Source: Phycisphaerales bacterium
Lineage (GTDB): Bacteria; Planctomycetota; Phycisphaerae; UBA1845
NCBI GenBank assembly: GCA_020852275.1
Contig: JADZBE010000030.1
Location: 1-64,000 of the forward strand
Reading direction: 5' to 3'
DNA length: 64,000 nucleotides
The translations under genes were made by a program, and so were the position numbers. Under the pieces are notes generated by a model. That model was given only the letters and a program-made list of their open reading frames with translations. It did not search any database and was not told where the DNA came from. Positions 24,701 through 32,020 of the stretch are shown here, piece by piece (position 1 is the first letter of the stretch; every line of letters starts with the position of its first letter).

Positions 24701-25407
24701 TCTCCGCGCTCGTCAGCCAGGAACGCGCTGATTTCCTCCGGCGTCGGCGGCAGCCCCGTCAAGTCGAGGAACATGCGGCGCATGAGCGCTTCCCGATCCG
24801 CCTCCGGCGAAGGGTCAATGCCGTGCTTGTCCAACTCCGTGAGAATGAAGCGGTCCACGGGCGTCCTGCACCATGCGTCGCGCGCGACGGGAGGCTCCAC
24901 CGGCCGCGCGGGTGGCGCAAACGACCAGTGCGGCTCATATTCCGCGCCCTGCTCGATCCAGCGCCGGACGCGCTCCAGCTCCTCGGCGGCGAGCGGACGC
25001 TTGTTGCTGTCGGGCGGGGGCATCAGCTCCTTTGGATCGTCGCTGCGAACACGACGCCAGAGGTCGCTCGCTTCGAGTCGGCCCGGAACGATGGCCGTGA
25101 CGCCGTCGCGCTGCGCGACCGCCGGCTCGCGCTGATCCAGCCGCAGGTCCGCCTGGCGCGAGCCGGTGTCAGGACCGTGGCACTTAAAGCAGCGGTCCGA
25201 CAGGATCGGGCGGATGTCGCGGTCAAACCGGATCGGCTCCACCAGTAGGGCATCTCTCCGACTTGCTGGTAGGGCAGGTCTCCGACCTGCCGCGAGCGAC
25301 TCACGTCCGAAACGAGCCTCCCCGCCGGATGCAAGAAGCCCAGCCACGACGGCCAGAACCACGCATGTGACAATGCCCGGCTTGAATCGCTTCAGCAGAT
25401 GCTCCAT
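21745..25407 (-). CDS. Planctomycete PSCyt1-DUF1549-DUF1553 cytochrome protein
   Basis: A 1220-residue exported protein with the PSCyt1, PSCyt2 (DUF1549) and PSD1 (DUF1553) domains. It has an N-terminal hydrophobic signal (IVTCVVLAVVAGLLASGGEA) and a cytochrome c site CFKCHG near residue 75, with a Met ligand in KELMPPPDSNKRP. DUF1549 follows (PVDRFILTELDKHGIDPSPE and LGCARCHEHKFDPV, a second CxxCH), then a middle beta-rich domain, then DUF1553 (NPLTARVIVNRFWEMLFGTG and LLDWLAVEFRESGWDVRHM). A dispersed repeat is translated in frame just after the signal peptide (25252-25292). It works as a pair with the DUF1501 gene downstream. ATG 25407 gives the best signal peptide. Confidence 0.88.
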   Translation of the reverse strand: MEHLLKRFKPGIVTCVVLAVVAGLLASGGEARFGRESLAAGRRPALPASRRDALLVEPIRFDRDIRPILSDRCFKCHGPDTGSRQADLRLDQREPAVAQRDGVTAIVPGRLEASDLWRRVRSDDPKELMPPPDSNKRPLAAEELERVRRWIEQGAEYEPHWSFAPPARPVEPPVARDAWCRTPVDRFILTELDKHGIDPSPEADREALMRRMFLDLTGLPPTPEEISAFLADERGDAYERWVDKVLTEEPYRTRHAERLAGPWLDASRYADTCGIHMDAGRQIWPWRDWVLNALRDNMPFDRFVIEQLAGDLLPDATRNQKIASGFNRNHVTTDEGGAIAEEYLVEYAVDRTATVGSVFLGMTLGCARCHEHKFDPVSQDEFFSLYAFFNSIEEPGLYSQLPDPIRAFEPFMPVPSPQQEAELASLKVALAASLAELDNASPEEASQLAEFLAQTPRRAGVSWATPRLVSAVSTGGATLTVQPDGSILASGSNPKQDDFVLTLQTSETDLRVLMLEALTDPSLPAGRVGRAFNGNAVLTGVEAEAVSIADPAQRQSIRFVWAWADGEQADGDHAAVNLLDTTDELGWAVDAHRRADGRVALLLAEAPFGFPGGTELVIRLQHRSIYAEHTLGRVRVTPGRISDEGLALLPAAVSGWHVVGPFPVADRGEAFNATFGPEQERTLDLKKNFGSGNPYWRHDFNLRDEQLNPLVDGVNVTYLARRVFSPTCRGVDVSLGSDDGIRVFLDGEEVFAREVERGVAADQDRTTLHLRPGAHVLTLKIVNTGGAAGFYHKALPREGELTRELTAALLPESSRDESLRTRLAQAWKLNFSPGYRQKKDHIASLEKRSAEIEAAVPKTMIMKELPAPRPTFVLTRGQYDKPDPARPVSRGLPAFLGKLPDDAPRDRLGLARWLMSKDNPLTARVIVNRFWEMLFGTGIVRTSEDFGLQGEWPSHPELLDWLAVEFRESGWDVRHMLRLMVTSATYRQSSRVRPEARQTDPDNRLLAYFPRRRLAAEQVRDQALYVSGLLVEKLGGPSVKPYQPEGLWQEVAMPQSNTREFVRGAGADLYRRSLYTYWKRACPPPNLMAFDAPTRESCTIRRTSTHTPLQALTLWNDVQFVEAARALAQRTLSEGGDDEVRMTRLFARCLSRAPDADELGKLLAALAEFRARYAASLDDAGKLVALGETPAPADMDRAELAAWTMLANAILNLSAVTTQG
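25252..25292 (+). repeat. Dispersed GGTAGGGCAGGTCTCCGACCTGCC repeat inside a coding sequence
   Basis: Two units, AGTAGGGCATCTCTCCGACT (25253) and GGTAGGGCAGGTCTCCGACC (25268), lie inside the start of the DUF1549/DUF1553 gene, between the signal peptide and the cytochrome domain. They are translated in frame as ALPASRRDALL. The second unit is itself a hairpin (GCAGGTC-TCC-GACCTGC). Confidence 0.7.
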
Positions 25408-25449
25408 CGCCCGCGTCCCCGGAATGCAGGAAGGAAAGCCGTGGAACAA

Positions 25450-25708
25450 CCGGCCCGAGGTCGTTCCGGGACGTCATCCTATCACCAGCCGGGGAGTGAA
25501 TTCAATCGCCGAGCCGCGCCGGGCTGCTCGGCGTAGTGCCTCGATGGAACTGCATGTCGTCCGAGCCGCGACCGTGAGGGAACGCGCCCGCTTCCGAGCT
25601 TCAGATCCCGCTCCCTTACGGTCGCGGCTCTGAATGGTCGCGGTTCTGAACAATCGCGGATCTGAACGATCGCGGGGACACTCAGAGCGGGGCTTGCCCG
25701 CTGGTGCG
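25450..25708. repeat. Paired GAGCCGCGACCGTNAGGG repeats and a 16-bp array
   Basis: GAGCCGCGACCGTGAGGGAAC (25563) faces CGCTCCCTTACGGTCGCGGC (25609), an inverted pair. The right arm runs into three 16-bp units with GCGGNTCTGAA starting at 25624, 25640 and 25656. The same family occurs at 35778-35885, 48262-48475 and 52620-52815. No gene was recognised. Confidence 0.75.
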
Positions 25709-28700
25709 CTATGCCGGCGCGGAGACGAGGTCTTCGACGGTCGCCCCGGGGGGCATGGGTTGGGTCGTCTTGCACTTGGGAAATGCGCTGCAGCCGAGGA
25801 ACTTCCCGCTGCGACCTTCGCGCAGCAGCATCTTCGCGCCGCACTCGGGGCAGGACACGTCAGTGGGGATCGGCTTGGGTCGCTGCGGCGCGGGGAGCTC
25901 TTCCTCGGCCCTTTTCTTGGCGTCGCCGCGCAGGTTCACCGTGCAGCGGCACTTCGGGAAGTTGGAGCAGGAGTAGAACGGTCCAAACCGCCCGCGCTTC
26001 AGGCTCATGTCGCTGCCGCACTCCGGGCAGTGCAGCGCGCCCTCGGGCCAGGTCTCCACGACCGGCTTGCCCGTCCGCGTCCACGCGAAACCCTTCGGCG
26101 GTTCGCCCAGTGCCGCGAAATCAACCTTTCCTTCAGCCGTTTTCGGGACCGTCTTCGGAACCGCGCGGCGACCGTTGCCGTTGGACTTCTTCAACTGCTC
26201 GGCGGTCTGCGTGTCCGTCGCTTGGAGCTTGCCCTCCGCGACCTGCTGGAGGAACTCGTCGAGCTTCTCGTGCGGCTTGGAGTTCTTGCACCGCGGGAAC
26301 CCGCTGCACGCCAGGAACTTGCCCCGGCGGCCTTCGCGGATGACCATGGGCCTGCTGCACTTCTCGCAGTTGAACCCGGCCGGCTCGAGCGGCGTGCGCT
26401 TGCGCTCCAGATAGACGCCGTCCGGCAGCGAGGCCGTGTGCTTGCACGTGGGATACTTGTCGCAGCCGAGAAACTCGCGGCGCGCCTTGCGCTTGACCCG
26501 GAGGGTGCCCTCGCCGCACTCCTCGCAGGGACGCTCGATTTCCTCCGGCGTGACCAGCCGCAGCGGTTGACCGGTGGCGTCGCAGGGGACGGTGCTGGAG
26601 CATTCGGGATATCCGCTGCAACCGAGAAACGGCCCCATCTTCGAGCGCCGCAGGAGCATCGGCTTGCCGCATTTCTCGCAGGCGAGGTCCACGACCTTGG
26701 GAATGATCGGCTTGCCTTCGCGATCGACGTTGTACGCCCCGTTGCAGTCCGGGTATCCCGTGCAGGAGAGGAACCGCCCAGTGCGCGCCCAGCGATACGC
26801 CATGGGCTGCGAGCACTTCGGGCACGTGTACGCGCTCGGCTCGGAGCGTGCCGGCTGCATCTCCGTTTCCGCGCGCGCCAGCGATTCCTTGAACGGGTCG
26901 TAGAACTCGTGGAGGACGCGCACCCAGTCAAGGTGCTCCTCCTCGATCTTGTCCAGCTCGTCTTCCATGTGCGACGTGAACTTCACGTCCATGATGCGCG
27001 GGAAGTGCTCGACAAGCTTCTCAGTGACGATTTCTCCCTTGTCGGTGGCGTGAAAGCGGCGATCGACCTGCTCGACGTAGCCGCGATCCTGAATGGTCTG
27101 AATGATGGCGGCGTAGGTGCTCGGTCGCCCGATGCCCTCGGCCTCGAGCGACTTGATGAGCGCGGCTTCCGAGTAGCGCGGCGGCGGCGAGGTGTACTGC
27201 TGCCGCGGATCGAGCTGCAGCGGAGAAACGGGCTGCCCCGTCGCCAGCGGCGGCAGGACGACGTCCTCCTGCGAGCCAAGCCCCTGCACGCGGTAGAAGC
27301 CGTCGAACGCCAGGCGGCGACCCGTGGCTTTGAAGATCGCTTCGCCCTGCGCCGTGTCCGCGCCGATGAGCAGCGTGGTGCTGTCCCACTGCGCCGGCTC
27401 CATCTGGCAGGCCACGAAGCGCCGCCAGATCAGGTCGTAGAGCTTCCACTGCTCAGCAGAGAGGGCGGCGCGAATCTCTTCGGGCTTAATGGACGCGTCG
27501 GTGGGGCGGATAGCCTCGTGGGCTTCCTGCGCCCGCTTCGCGGAGCCGTACACGTTGGGCTTTTCCGGCAGATAGCGGTCTCCGAAGTCCGCGCGGATCA
27601 TGTCGCGGACGTGAGCGATCGAGTCCTTGCTGAGATTCGTCGAGTCCGTTCGCATGTACGTGATGAGACCGACGGACCCCCGGGCGCCGAGTTCCACGCC
27701 TTCATAAAGCTGCTGCGCGATGCGCATCGTGCGGCTGGCGGAGAAGCCCAGTTGCGTGCTGGCCTGCTGCTGGAGCGCGGCCGTGGTGAACGGGGGTTGA
27801 GGGCGCGTCGTCGTGCGCCGCGTCGAGACGTCGCGCACGGTGAACGCCGGTCCGCGCGACGCCGGCAACTCGCCGTGCAGTCGCGTCCGCTTCAGACCGT
27901 GCGCGCGGTATTCTTCCCAGTCCGTTTCTTCCACTCGCTGCGTGACGAAGCCCAGCGCTTCCACGACGCGGCGCGCGTCCGCCACCGTGCGACCCTCGAA
28001 CGACTCCCCGCCGAGTTTGACCAGTTCGGCCGCAACGCAGGCGTGTTCCGTCAGCCAGGCGATGCGCTCCTTTTGGGTGCGCGGCGCGTCGGGATCCTCC
28101 GCCTTCGAAAGGAACTCGCGCCAGGCGGAAGCCAGCGCGGCGGTCTGGTCCGGCTGCGTGGCGAACACCGCGAGGATCTTCCACGATTCCTCGGGCACGA
28201 ACGCGCGGATTTCCTCCTCGCGGTCCACGATCAGTTTGACCGCGACGGACTGCACGCGCCCGGCAGACAGACCCTTGGCGATTTTCTTCCACAGCAGCGG
28301 GCTGAGCTGATATCCGACGATGCGGTCCAGGATGCGCCGCGCCTGCTGCGCGTCCACCTTGGCAAGATCCAGATCGTGCGGATGCTCGAACGCTTCCTTG
28401 ATGGCCGACTTGGTGATCTCGTTGAACACCACGCGGCGGGCCTTCGTCTTCGAGAGGTCCAGCGCCTCGGACAAGTGCCAGGCGATCGCCTCCCCCTCGC
28501 GGTCCAAGTCCGTCGCCAGGTAGACGGTATCCGCCTCCTTTGCGGCTTTGCGCAGTTCGCTGATCACCTTCCGCTTGCCCGGCAGAATCTCGTAGGTAGG
28601 TAGAAAACCCCCGTCGAGGTCGATCCCCAAGCCCGACTCCGGCAGGTCGCGGACGTGCCCCATGCAGGCGCGGACCATGTAGCCCGCCCCGAGGTAGCGC

Positions 28701-28777
28701 TCAATCGTCCTGGCCTTGCTGGGGGATTCCACAATCACCAGCGTCGCGCCCGTCGATTTTGCCCTTGCCTTTGCCAA
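25709..28777 (-). CDS. topA: DNA topoisomerase I with six C-terminal zinc ribbons
   Basis: A 1022-residue type IA topoisomerase that relaxes negative supercoils through a 5'-phosphotyrosine. It has an N-terminal TOPRIM domain (TLVIVESPSKARTIERYLG and DLDREGEAIAWH), the catalytic tyrosine Tyr374 in TYMRTDSTN, and the gate domains to about residue 640. Six four-cysteine zinc ribbons follow between about 650 and 1015, each C-x2-C then C-x4-5-C (for example CPKCSQPM...CTGYPDC). E. coli has three such ribbons, so this tail is long. The start is TTG at 28777, the first possible start after an in-frame stop, with no clear ribosome site. Confidence 0.93.
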   Translation of the reverse strand: MAKARAKSTGATLVIVESPSKARTIERYLGAGYMVRACMGHVRDLPESGLGIDLDGGFLPTYEILPGKRKVISELRKAAKEADTVYLATDLDREGEAIAWHLSEALDLSKTKARRVVFNEITKSAIKEAFEHPHDLDLAKVDAQQARRILDRIVGYQLSPLLWKKIAKGLSAGRVQSVAVKLIVDREEEIRAFVPEESWKILAVFATQPDQTAALASAWREFLSKAEDPDAPRTQKERIAWLTEHACVAAELVKLGGESFEGRTVADARRVVEALGFVTQRVEETDWEEYRAHGLKRTRLHGELPASRGPAFTVRDVSTRRTTTRPQPPFTTAALQQQASTQLGFSASRTMRIAQQLYEGVELGARGSVGLITYMRTDSTNLSKDSIAHVRDMIRADFGDRYLPEKPNVYGSAKRAQEAHEAIRPTDASIKPEEIRAALSAEQWKLYDLIWRRFVACQMEPAQWDSTTLLIGADTAQGEAIFKATGRRLAFDGFYRVQGLGSQEDVVLPPLATGQPVSPLQLDPRQQYTSPPPRYSEAALIKSLEAEGIGRPSTYAAIIQTIQDRGYVEQVDRRFHATDKGEIVTEKLVEHFPRIMDVKFTSHMEDELDKIEEEHLDWVRVLHEFYDPFKESLARAETEMQPARSEPSAYTCPKCSQPMAYRWARTGRFLSCTGYPDCNGAYNVDREGKPIIPKVVDLACEKCGKPMLLRRSKMGPFLGCSGYPECSSTVPCDATGQPLRLVTPEEIERPCEECGEGTLRVKRKARREFLGCDKYPTCKHTASLPDGVYLERKRTPLEPAGFNCEKCSRPMVIREGRRGKFLACSGFPRCKNSKPHEKLDEFLQQVAEGKLQATDTQTAEQLKKSNGNGRRAVPKTVPKTAEGKVDFAALGEPPKGFAWTRTGKPVVETWPEGALHCPECGSDMSLKRGRFGPFYSCSNFPKCRCTVNLRGDAKKRAEEELPAPQRPKPIPTDVSCPECGAKMLLREGRSGKFLGCSAFPKCKTTQPMPPGATVEDLVSAPA

Positions 28778-29175
28778 GCGGTTTGTATCCGATTCGTAAC
28801 CTTAAGATGTACAACAAGTTGGCGCGAACCTGACGCGAACCATCCGGCAGCATTTCTGCGCTGGCTCGAGCGCCGCAAGGCCTGCCCCCCGACTCAACCT
28901 CGCCCGTGGGGCGGCCCGAGGAGGCCCGCGCCACAACGCTGAGCTCTGCCCTTGGACGAGTTCAAACCATTATCGGTCTGTGATTCGAACTTCTCTACCC
29001 ACCCCTACCAATCGCCGAGACTTGGGGTAGCCCACCGCAAGGGCTTTATCCAACCGATTGTGAAGTGTCAAACCGCTGACCCGGCTTGGGGTCGCTGTTG
29101 CGTTGGTAATTACTGCCCATAAGATACCGGCTCGTTCGAGAGTAATTCAGTGGCACTTTATTTGGTGCTAATGCC
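28778..29175. other. Divergent intergenic region of topA and the PpiD-like gene
   Basis: 398 bp with lower GC than its neighbours towards the right end and no gene recognised. It should hold the promoters of both flanking genes. The only good promoter candidate I see is at 29098-29125. Confidence 0.5.
29098..29125 (+). promoter_or_regulatory. Candidate sigma-70-type promoter for the PpiD-like gene
   Basis: TTGCGT (29098-29103), a 16-bp spacer, and TAAGAT (29120-29125), 50 bp before the ATG at 29176, in an AT-richer pocket. Planctomycete promoters are poorly characterised, so this is a tentative call. Confidence 0.3.
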
Positions 29176-31524
29176 ATGAAAATGCAGAAGTTCTTTCGCA
29201 AGTACCAGAAGCCCCTCATGGGAATCCTCGGGGCCGTCCTGATCGTAGGCTGGCTGGTTGGGGATGCCATTCAGAACCTGTTCACGCGCAAGCCCATCAC
29301 CACGCTAGCGCAGACGGGGCGCTACGGCAAGATCACTTCCTCAGATTCGGACATGGCCGACAGCATCACCAAGCTGATCGGGATGTTGAACCCCGGATAC
29401 AACTGGCAGTCGCCGGTGGACAGCGGCCGCCTGCCGCAGCCGCCGCTGGACGTGGTGGATTGGATCGTTCTGAACAAGGAGCTGGATGGCAGCGGGCTTA
29501 AGATGACATCCGACGCGGTCGCGGCGCAGTTCGATGAACCGACCGCGCAGGAGGCGCTCGCCGTCGCCGCACACAGCAATCGCATGAAGAAGGACGATCT
29601 GCTCTCCGCACATGCTCGGGCCGTGTCCCTTCAGGGCTTGGCGGATTTCACCGGCGCCGGCACCACGCCCAGCCTCGCCGAGGTTCGGCAGCTCGGGCAG
29701 CGCACGCTGGAGAAGACGAAAATCAACGCCGTGGTGCTCCCGGCGGCAGCCTTTGAGGATGAGGCGGCGACCTTCACGGATGAGCAGATTGCGGCGCAGT
29801 ACGCGGCCGCGAAGGACAACGAGGCTGGCACGGGCCTGGATTTTGGCTACGTGCTGGAGGACGCGGTCAAGATTGAGTACATCGAGATCGACCGGAAGGT
29901 GATCGAGCAGAATCTGAAGGTCGATGCCGCCAAGGTCGAGCGCGAGGCGAAGAAGTACTGGGAAGAAAACCGCACCGCTCCTGTCTTCCGCCGTCCGAAG
30001 GAAGAGCCGAAACCGGAGGAGAAGCCGGCTGCCGACGCGGGTGCAGAGAATGCGCCGTCTCCCGCGACCGAGGAGAAGAAGGAACCCGCTCCCGACGCGC
30101 CCCAATCCGATGCGCCCAAGTCGCAGGCTCCCAAGTCCGACACCCCGGCGCCTGCCCCCGCGAAACCGGAGGGCGGACCGGGCGGACCTCGCGCCGTCGA
30201 ACCCACGGACGTCATGGACGGGGACGCGGGCGCGGATGTTTCGCAGACAACCGCGATCGCAGCTCAAGAGGATCCCTCGAAGCCTGCGGGGAGACCGGCG
30301 CAGAAGCCGGCGCCGGCGCAGCCGCCTGCTGAAACGCCCGCGCCCGCCAAGCCGACGGACTCGAATCCGACTCAGCCCGGCGCCACCACACAGCCTCCGA
30401 GCGCACCCGGCGCCCCCGCTGTGCCGCCGGGCGCGCCGGTTCCACCTCCGGGTGCAACGGGTCAGCCTCCGGTCGCGCCGCCGATCGCCTACTTCGAAAC
30501 CTGGGAGGAAGCGAAAGAAGCCGCGATCAAGCAGATTCGCCAGCAGTACACCGGCGCCAAGGCGCTGGAGATCACCACGTGGCTCCAAGGTCGCCTCGAT
30601 GAGCCGTGGATCGGCATCAAGGCGAACGCGGACGGCTTCAAGCCCGCTCCGGACTCCGTCAAGGCGGAGGGCTACTACGCCAACGTCATCGAGCAGGCGG
30701 GCAAGGCGCTGGGTTACGCCGACGCGTTGAAGCCGGGAAAGACCGAGCTTTTCACGCGCTCGCAGGCCTCCACGCTGCCAGGCGGGCTGGCCACGGCAAT
30801 GCACTTCGAAACCCGGGGAATGCGGCTGAGCCTCGCATCGCTGGCGTTCAACGTGGAAGGGCTGACGAAGATCCCCGAGGGCGTGGACAAGTACCTGTTT
30901 CTCTCGCTGATGCAGACGTCACGCTACGCGCTGACGGCGGTCACCGAAGGGAAGTCTTACCTGATACGCGTGATCGAGACCCGCCCGAGCCGCCCTCCGC
31001 AATCGGTGGACGAGGTGCGCGACCGCGTGGTCAAGGACCTGCGCACCAAGGCGGCGTTCGAAGCAGCCAGGAAGAAGGCCGACGAATTGCTTGCAGCGGC
31101 GAAGACCTCCGCGTTGAAGGATGCGTATGACGCCAGCGAGGAGCTGCAGGCCCTGAAGGACAAGAACGTGCTGTTTCTCGATCCGCTGCCGTTTGCGCGG
31201 ATGACCAGCGCGTTCGCCGGGGACCTCGCCAATCGCGGCAATGTCAGCATCGCGGGACTTGGCGCGATCAAGCCGGAGCTGGCCGACCGCATCTTCGCCC
31301 TCGCCGCCGCGGCCGATCATCGCGACGTGATTCTGCTGGAGGATCGCGCCAGCGTGCTCGTGGTGGAGTGGAAGGAAACGCTGCCGGCGCGCGTGGACGA
31401 CTTTGACAAGTTCCGTACGCAGCAGACCGCGCGGCTCGCGTCCATCCGAGCGACGGCCGCCAAGCGAGAGTTCCTTCGCCCGAGCAACGTGCGCGCACGG
31501 GCGGGCGTGGAAGAGCGCAAGTAG
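29176..31524 (+). CDS. Membrane-anchored PpiD/SurA-like periplasmic chaperone
   Basis: A 782-residue protein. A short cytoplasmic start (MKMQKFFRKYQKPLMGI) leads into one transmembrane helix (about 14-33), and the rest is outside the membrane, as in PpiD. A SurA-N-like helical region follows, then a Pro/Ala-rich disordered linker of about 200 residues (roughly 275-435). The C-terminal half has a parvulin-like context (AVTEGKSYLIRVIETRPSRP and VDEVRDRVVKDLRTKAAFEA). I cannot confirm an active rotamase site. The neighbour after next is BamA, which fits a role in outer-membrane protein folding. The length of the linker is unusual. Confidence 0.68.
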   Translation: MKMQKFFRKYQKPLMGILGAVLIVGWLVGDAIQNLFTRKPITTLAQTGRYGKITSSDSDMADSITKLIGMLNPGYNWQSPVDSGRLPQPPLDVVDWIVLNKELDGSGLKMTSDAVAAQFDEPTAQEALAVAAHSNRMKKDDLLSAHARAVSLQGLADFTGAGTTPSLAEVRQLGQRTLEKTKINAVVLPAAAFEDEAATFTDEQIAAQYAAAKDNEAGTGLDFGYVLEDAVKIEYIEIDRKVIEQNLKVDAAKVEREAKKYWEENRTAPVFRRPKEEPKPEEKPAADAGAENAPSPATEEKKEPAPDAPQSDAPKSQAPKSDTPAPAPAKPEGGPGGPRAVEPTDVMDGDAGADVSQTTAIAAQEDPSKPAGRPAQKPAPAQPPAETPAPAKPTDSNPTQPGATTQPPSAPGAPAVPPGAPVPPPGATGQPPVAPPIAYFETWEEAKEAAIKQIRQQYTGAKALEITTWLQGRLDEPWIGIKANADGFKPAPDSVKAEGYYANVIEQAGKALGYADALKPGKTELFTRSQASTLPGGLATAMHFETRGMRLSLASLAFNVEGLTKIPEGVDKYLFLSLMQTSRYALTAVTEGKSYLIRVIETRPSRPPQSVDEVRDRVVKDLRTKAAFEAARKKADELLAAAKTSALKDAYDASEELQALKDKNVLFLDPLPFARMTSAFAGDLANRGNVSIAGLGAIKPELADRIFALAAAADHRDVILLEDRASVLVVEWKETLPARVDDFDKFRTQQTARLASIRATAAKREFLRPSNVRARAGVEERK

Positions 31525-32020
31525 CGCAGCGCCCCGAGGGCGCCGCATCCCAGCAAGACGGCAGGAGGGTTTCGCCGCTTCCTCCTTTCCTATCTAGGTA
31601 TATAACTAGATACCGGCGCGCCAAGACGGGCAAGTCCGCATCCGGAGCCTCTCAAGGGCGCCCGCGATCCTGCCCCCGCGGTTCCACAGGCGGAAAATCA
31701 AGAAAGGGCCAAACTCCAGAAGCCGGCTGGAGCCGACGGCGCGCCGCCCGCGGCGGCCCATCACCCTGCGGCCTCCCGTGACGCACGGCGGCCCATGACC
31801 GTGCTTGGCGCCTCACTGAAACGCGCCCGCGCGGGCATTTCGCCCTCGCTTGCGCTTCGGGTTCCGAACCCGCAGCGCAAGCAAGAGAGCTTTTCCGAAC
31901 CCGCAGCGCAAGCAAGGGAGCTTTTCCGAACCCGTAGCGCAAGCAAGGGAGCTTCTCCGAACCCGCAGCGCGAGCAAGGGACGCCTGAGCTTGCGACCTC
32001 AAACCGCGGCATCCGGAGCC
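31525..32020. repeat. 31-bp tandem repeat downstream of bamA
   Basis: Four units of 31 bp start at 31864, 31895, 31926 and 31957 (consensus CCGAACCCGCAGCGCAAGCA then AGGGAGCTTTT). They are preceded by the inverted arm CTTGCGCTTCGGGTT at about 31850, which makes a hairpin with the first unit. The core AACCCGCAGCGC recurs at 35420 and 61383. The repeats abut each other without unique spacers, so this is not a CRISPR array. No gene was recognised in the 495 bp. Confidence 0.8.

Noticed and set aside
20566..25248. A 1560-codon open frame opposite to the DUF1549/DUF1553 gene
   Set aside because: It is a high-GC shadow: the opposite strand encodes clear cytochrome and DUF1549/DUF1553 motifs, while this frame is Arg/His/Leu-rich without domains.
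25634..28603. A 989-codon open frame opposite to topA
   Set aside because: Antisense shadow of topoisomerase I, with no recognisable domain.
31864..31987. Regular 31-bp repeats as a possible CRISPR array
   Set aside because: Units are contiguous without unique spacers, and no cas genes are present.
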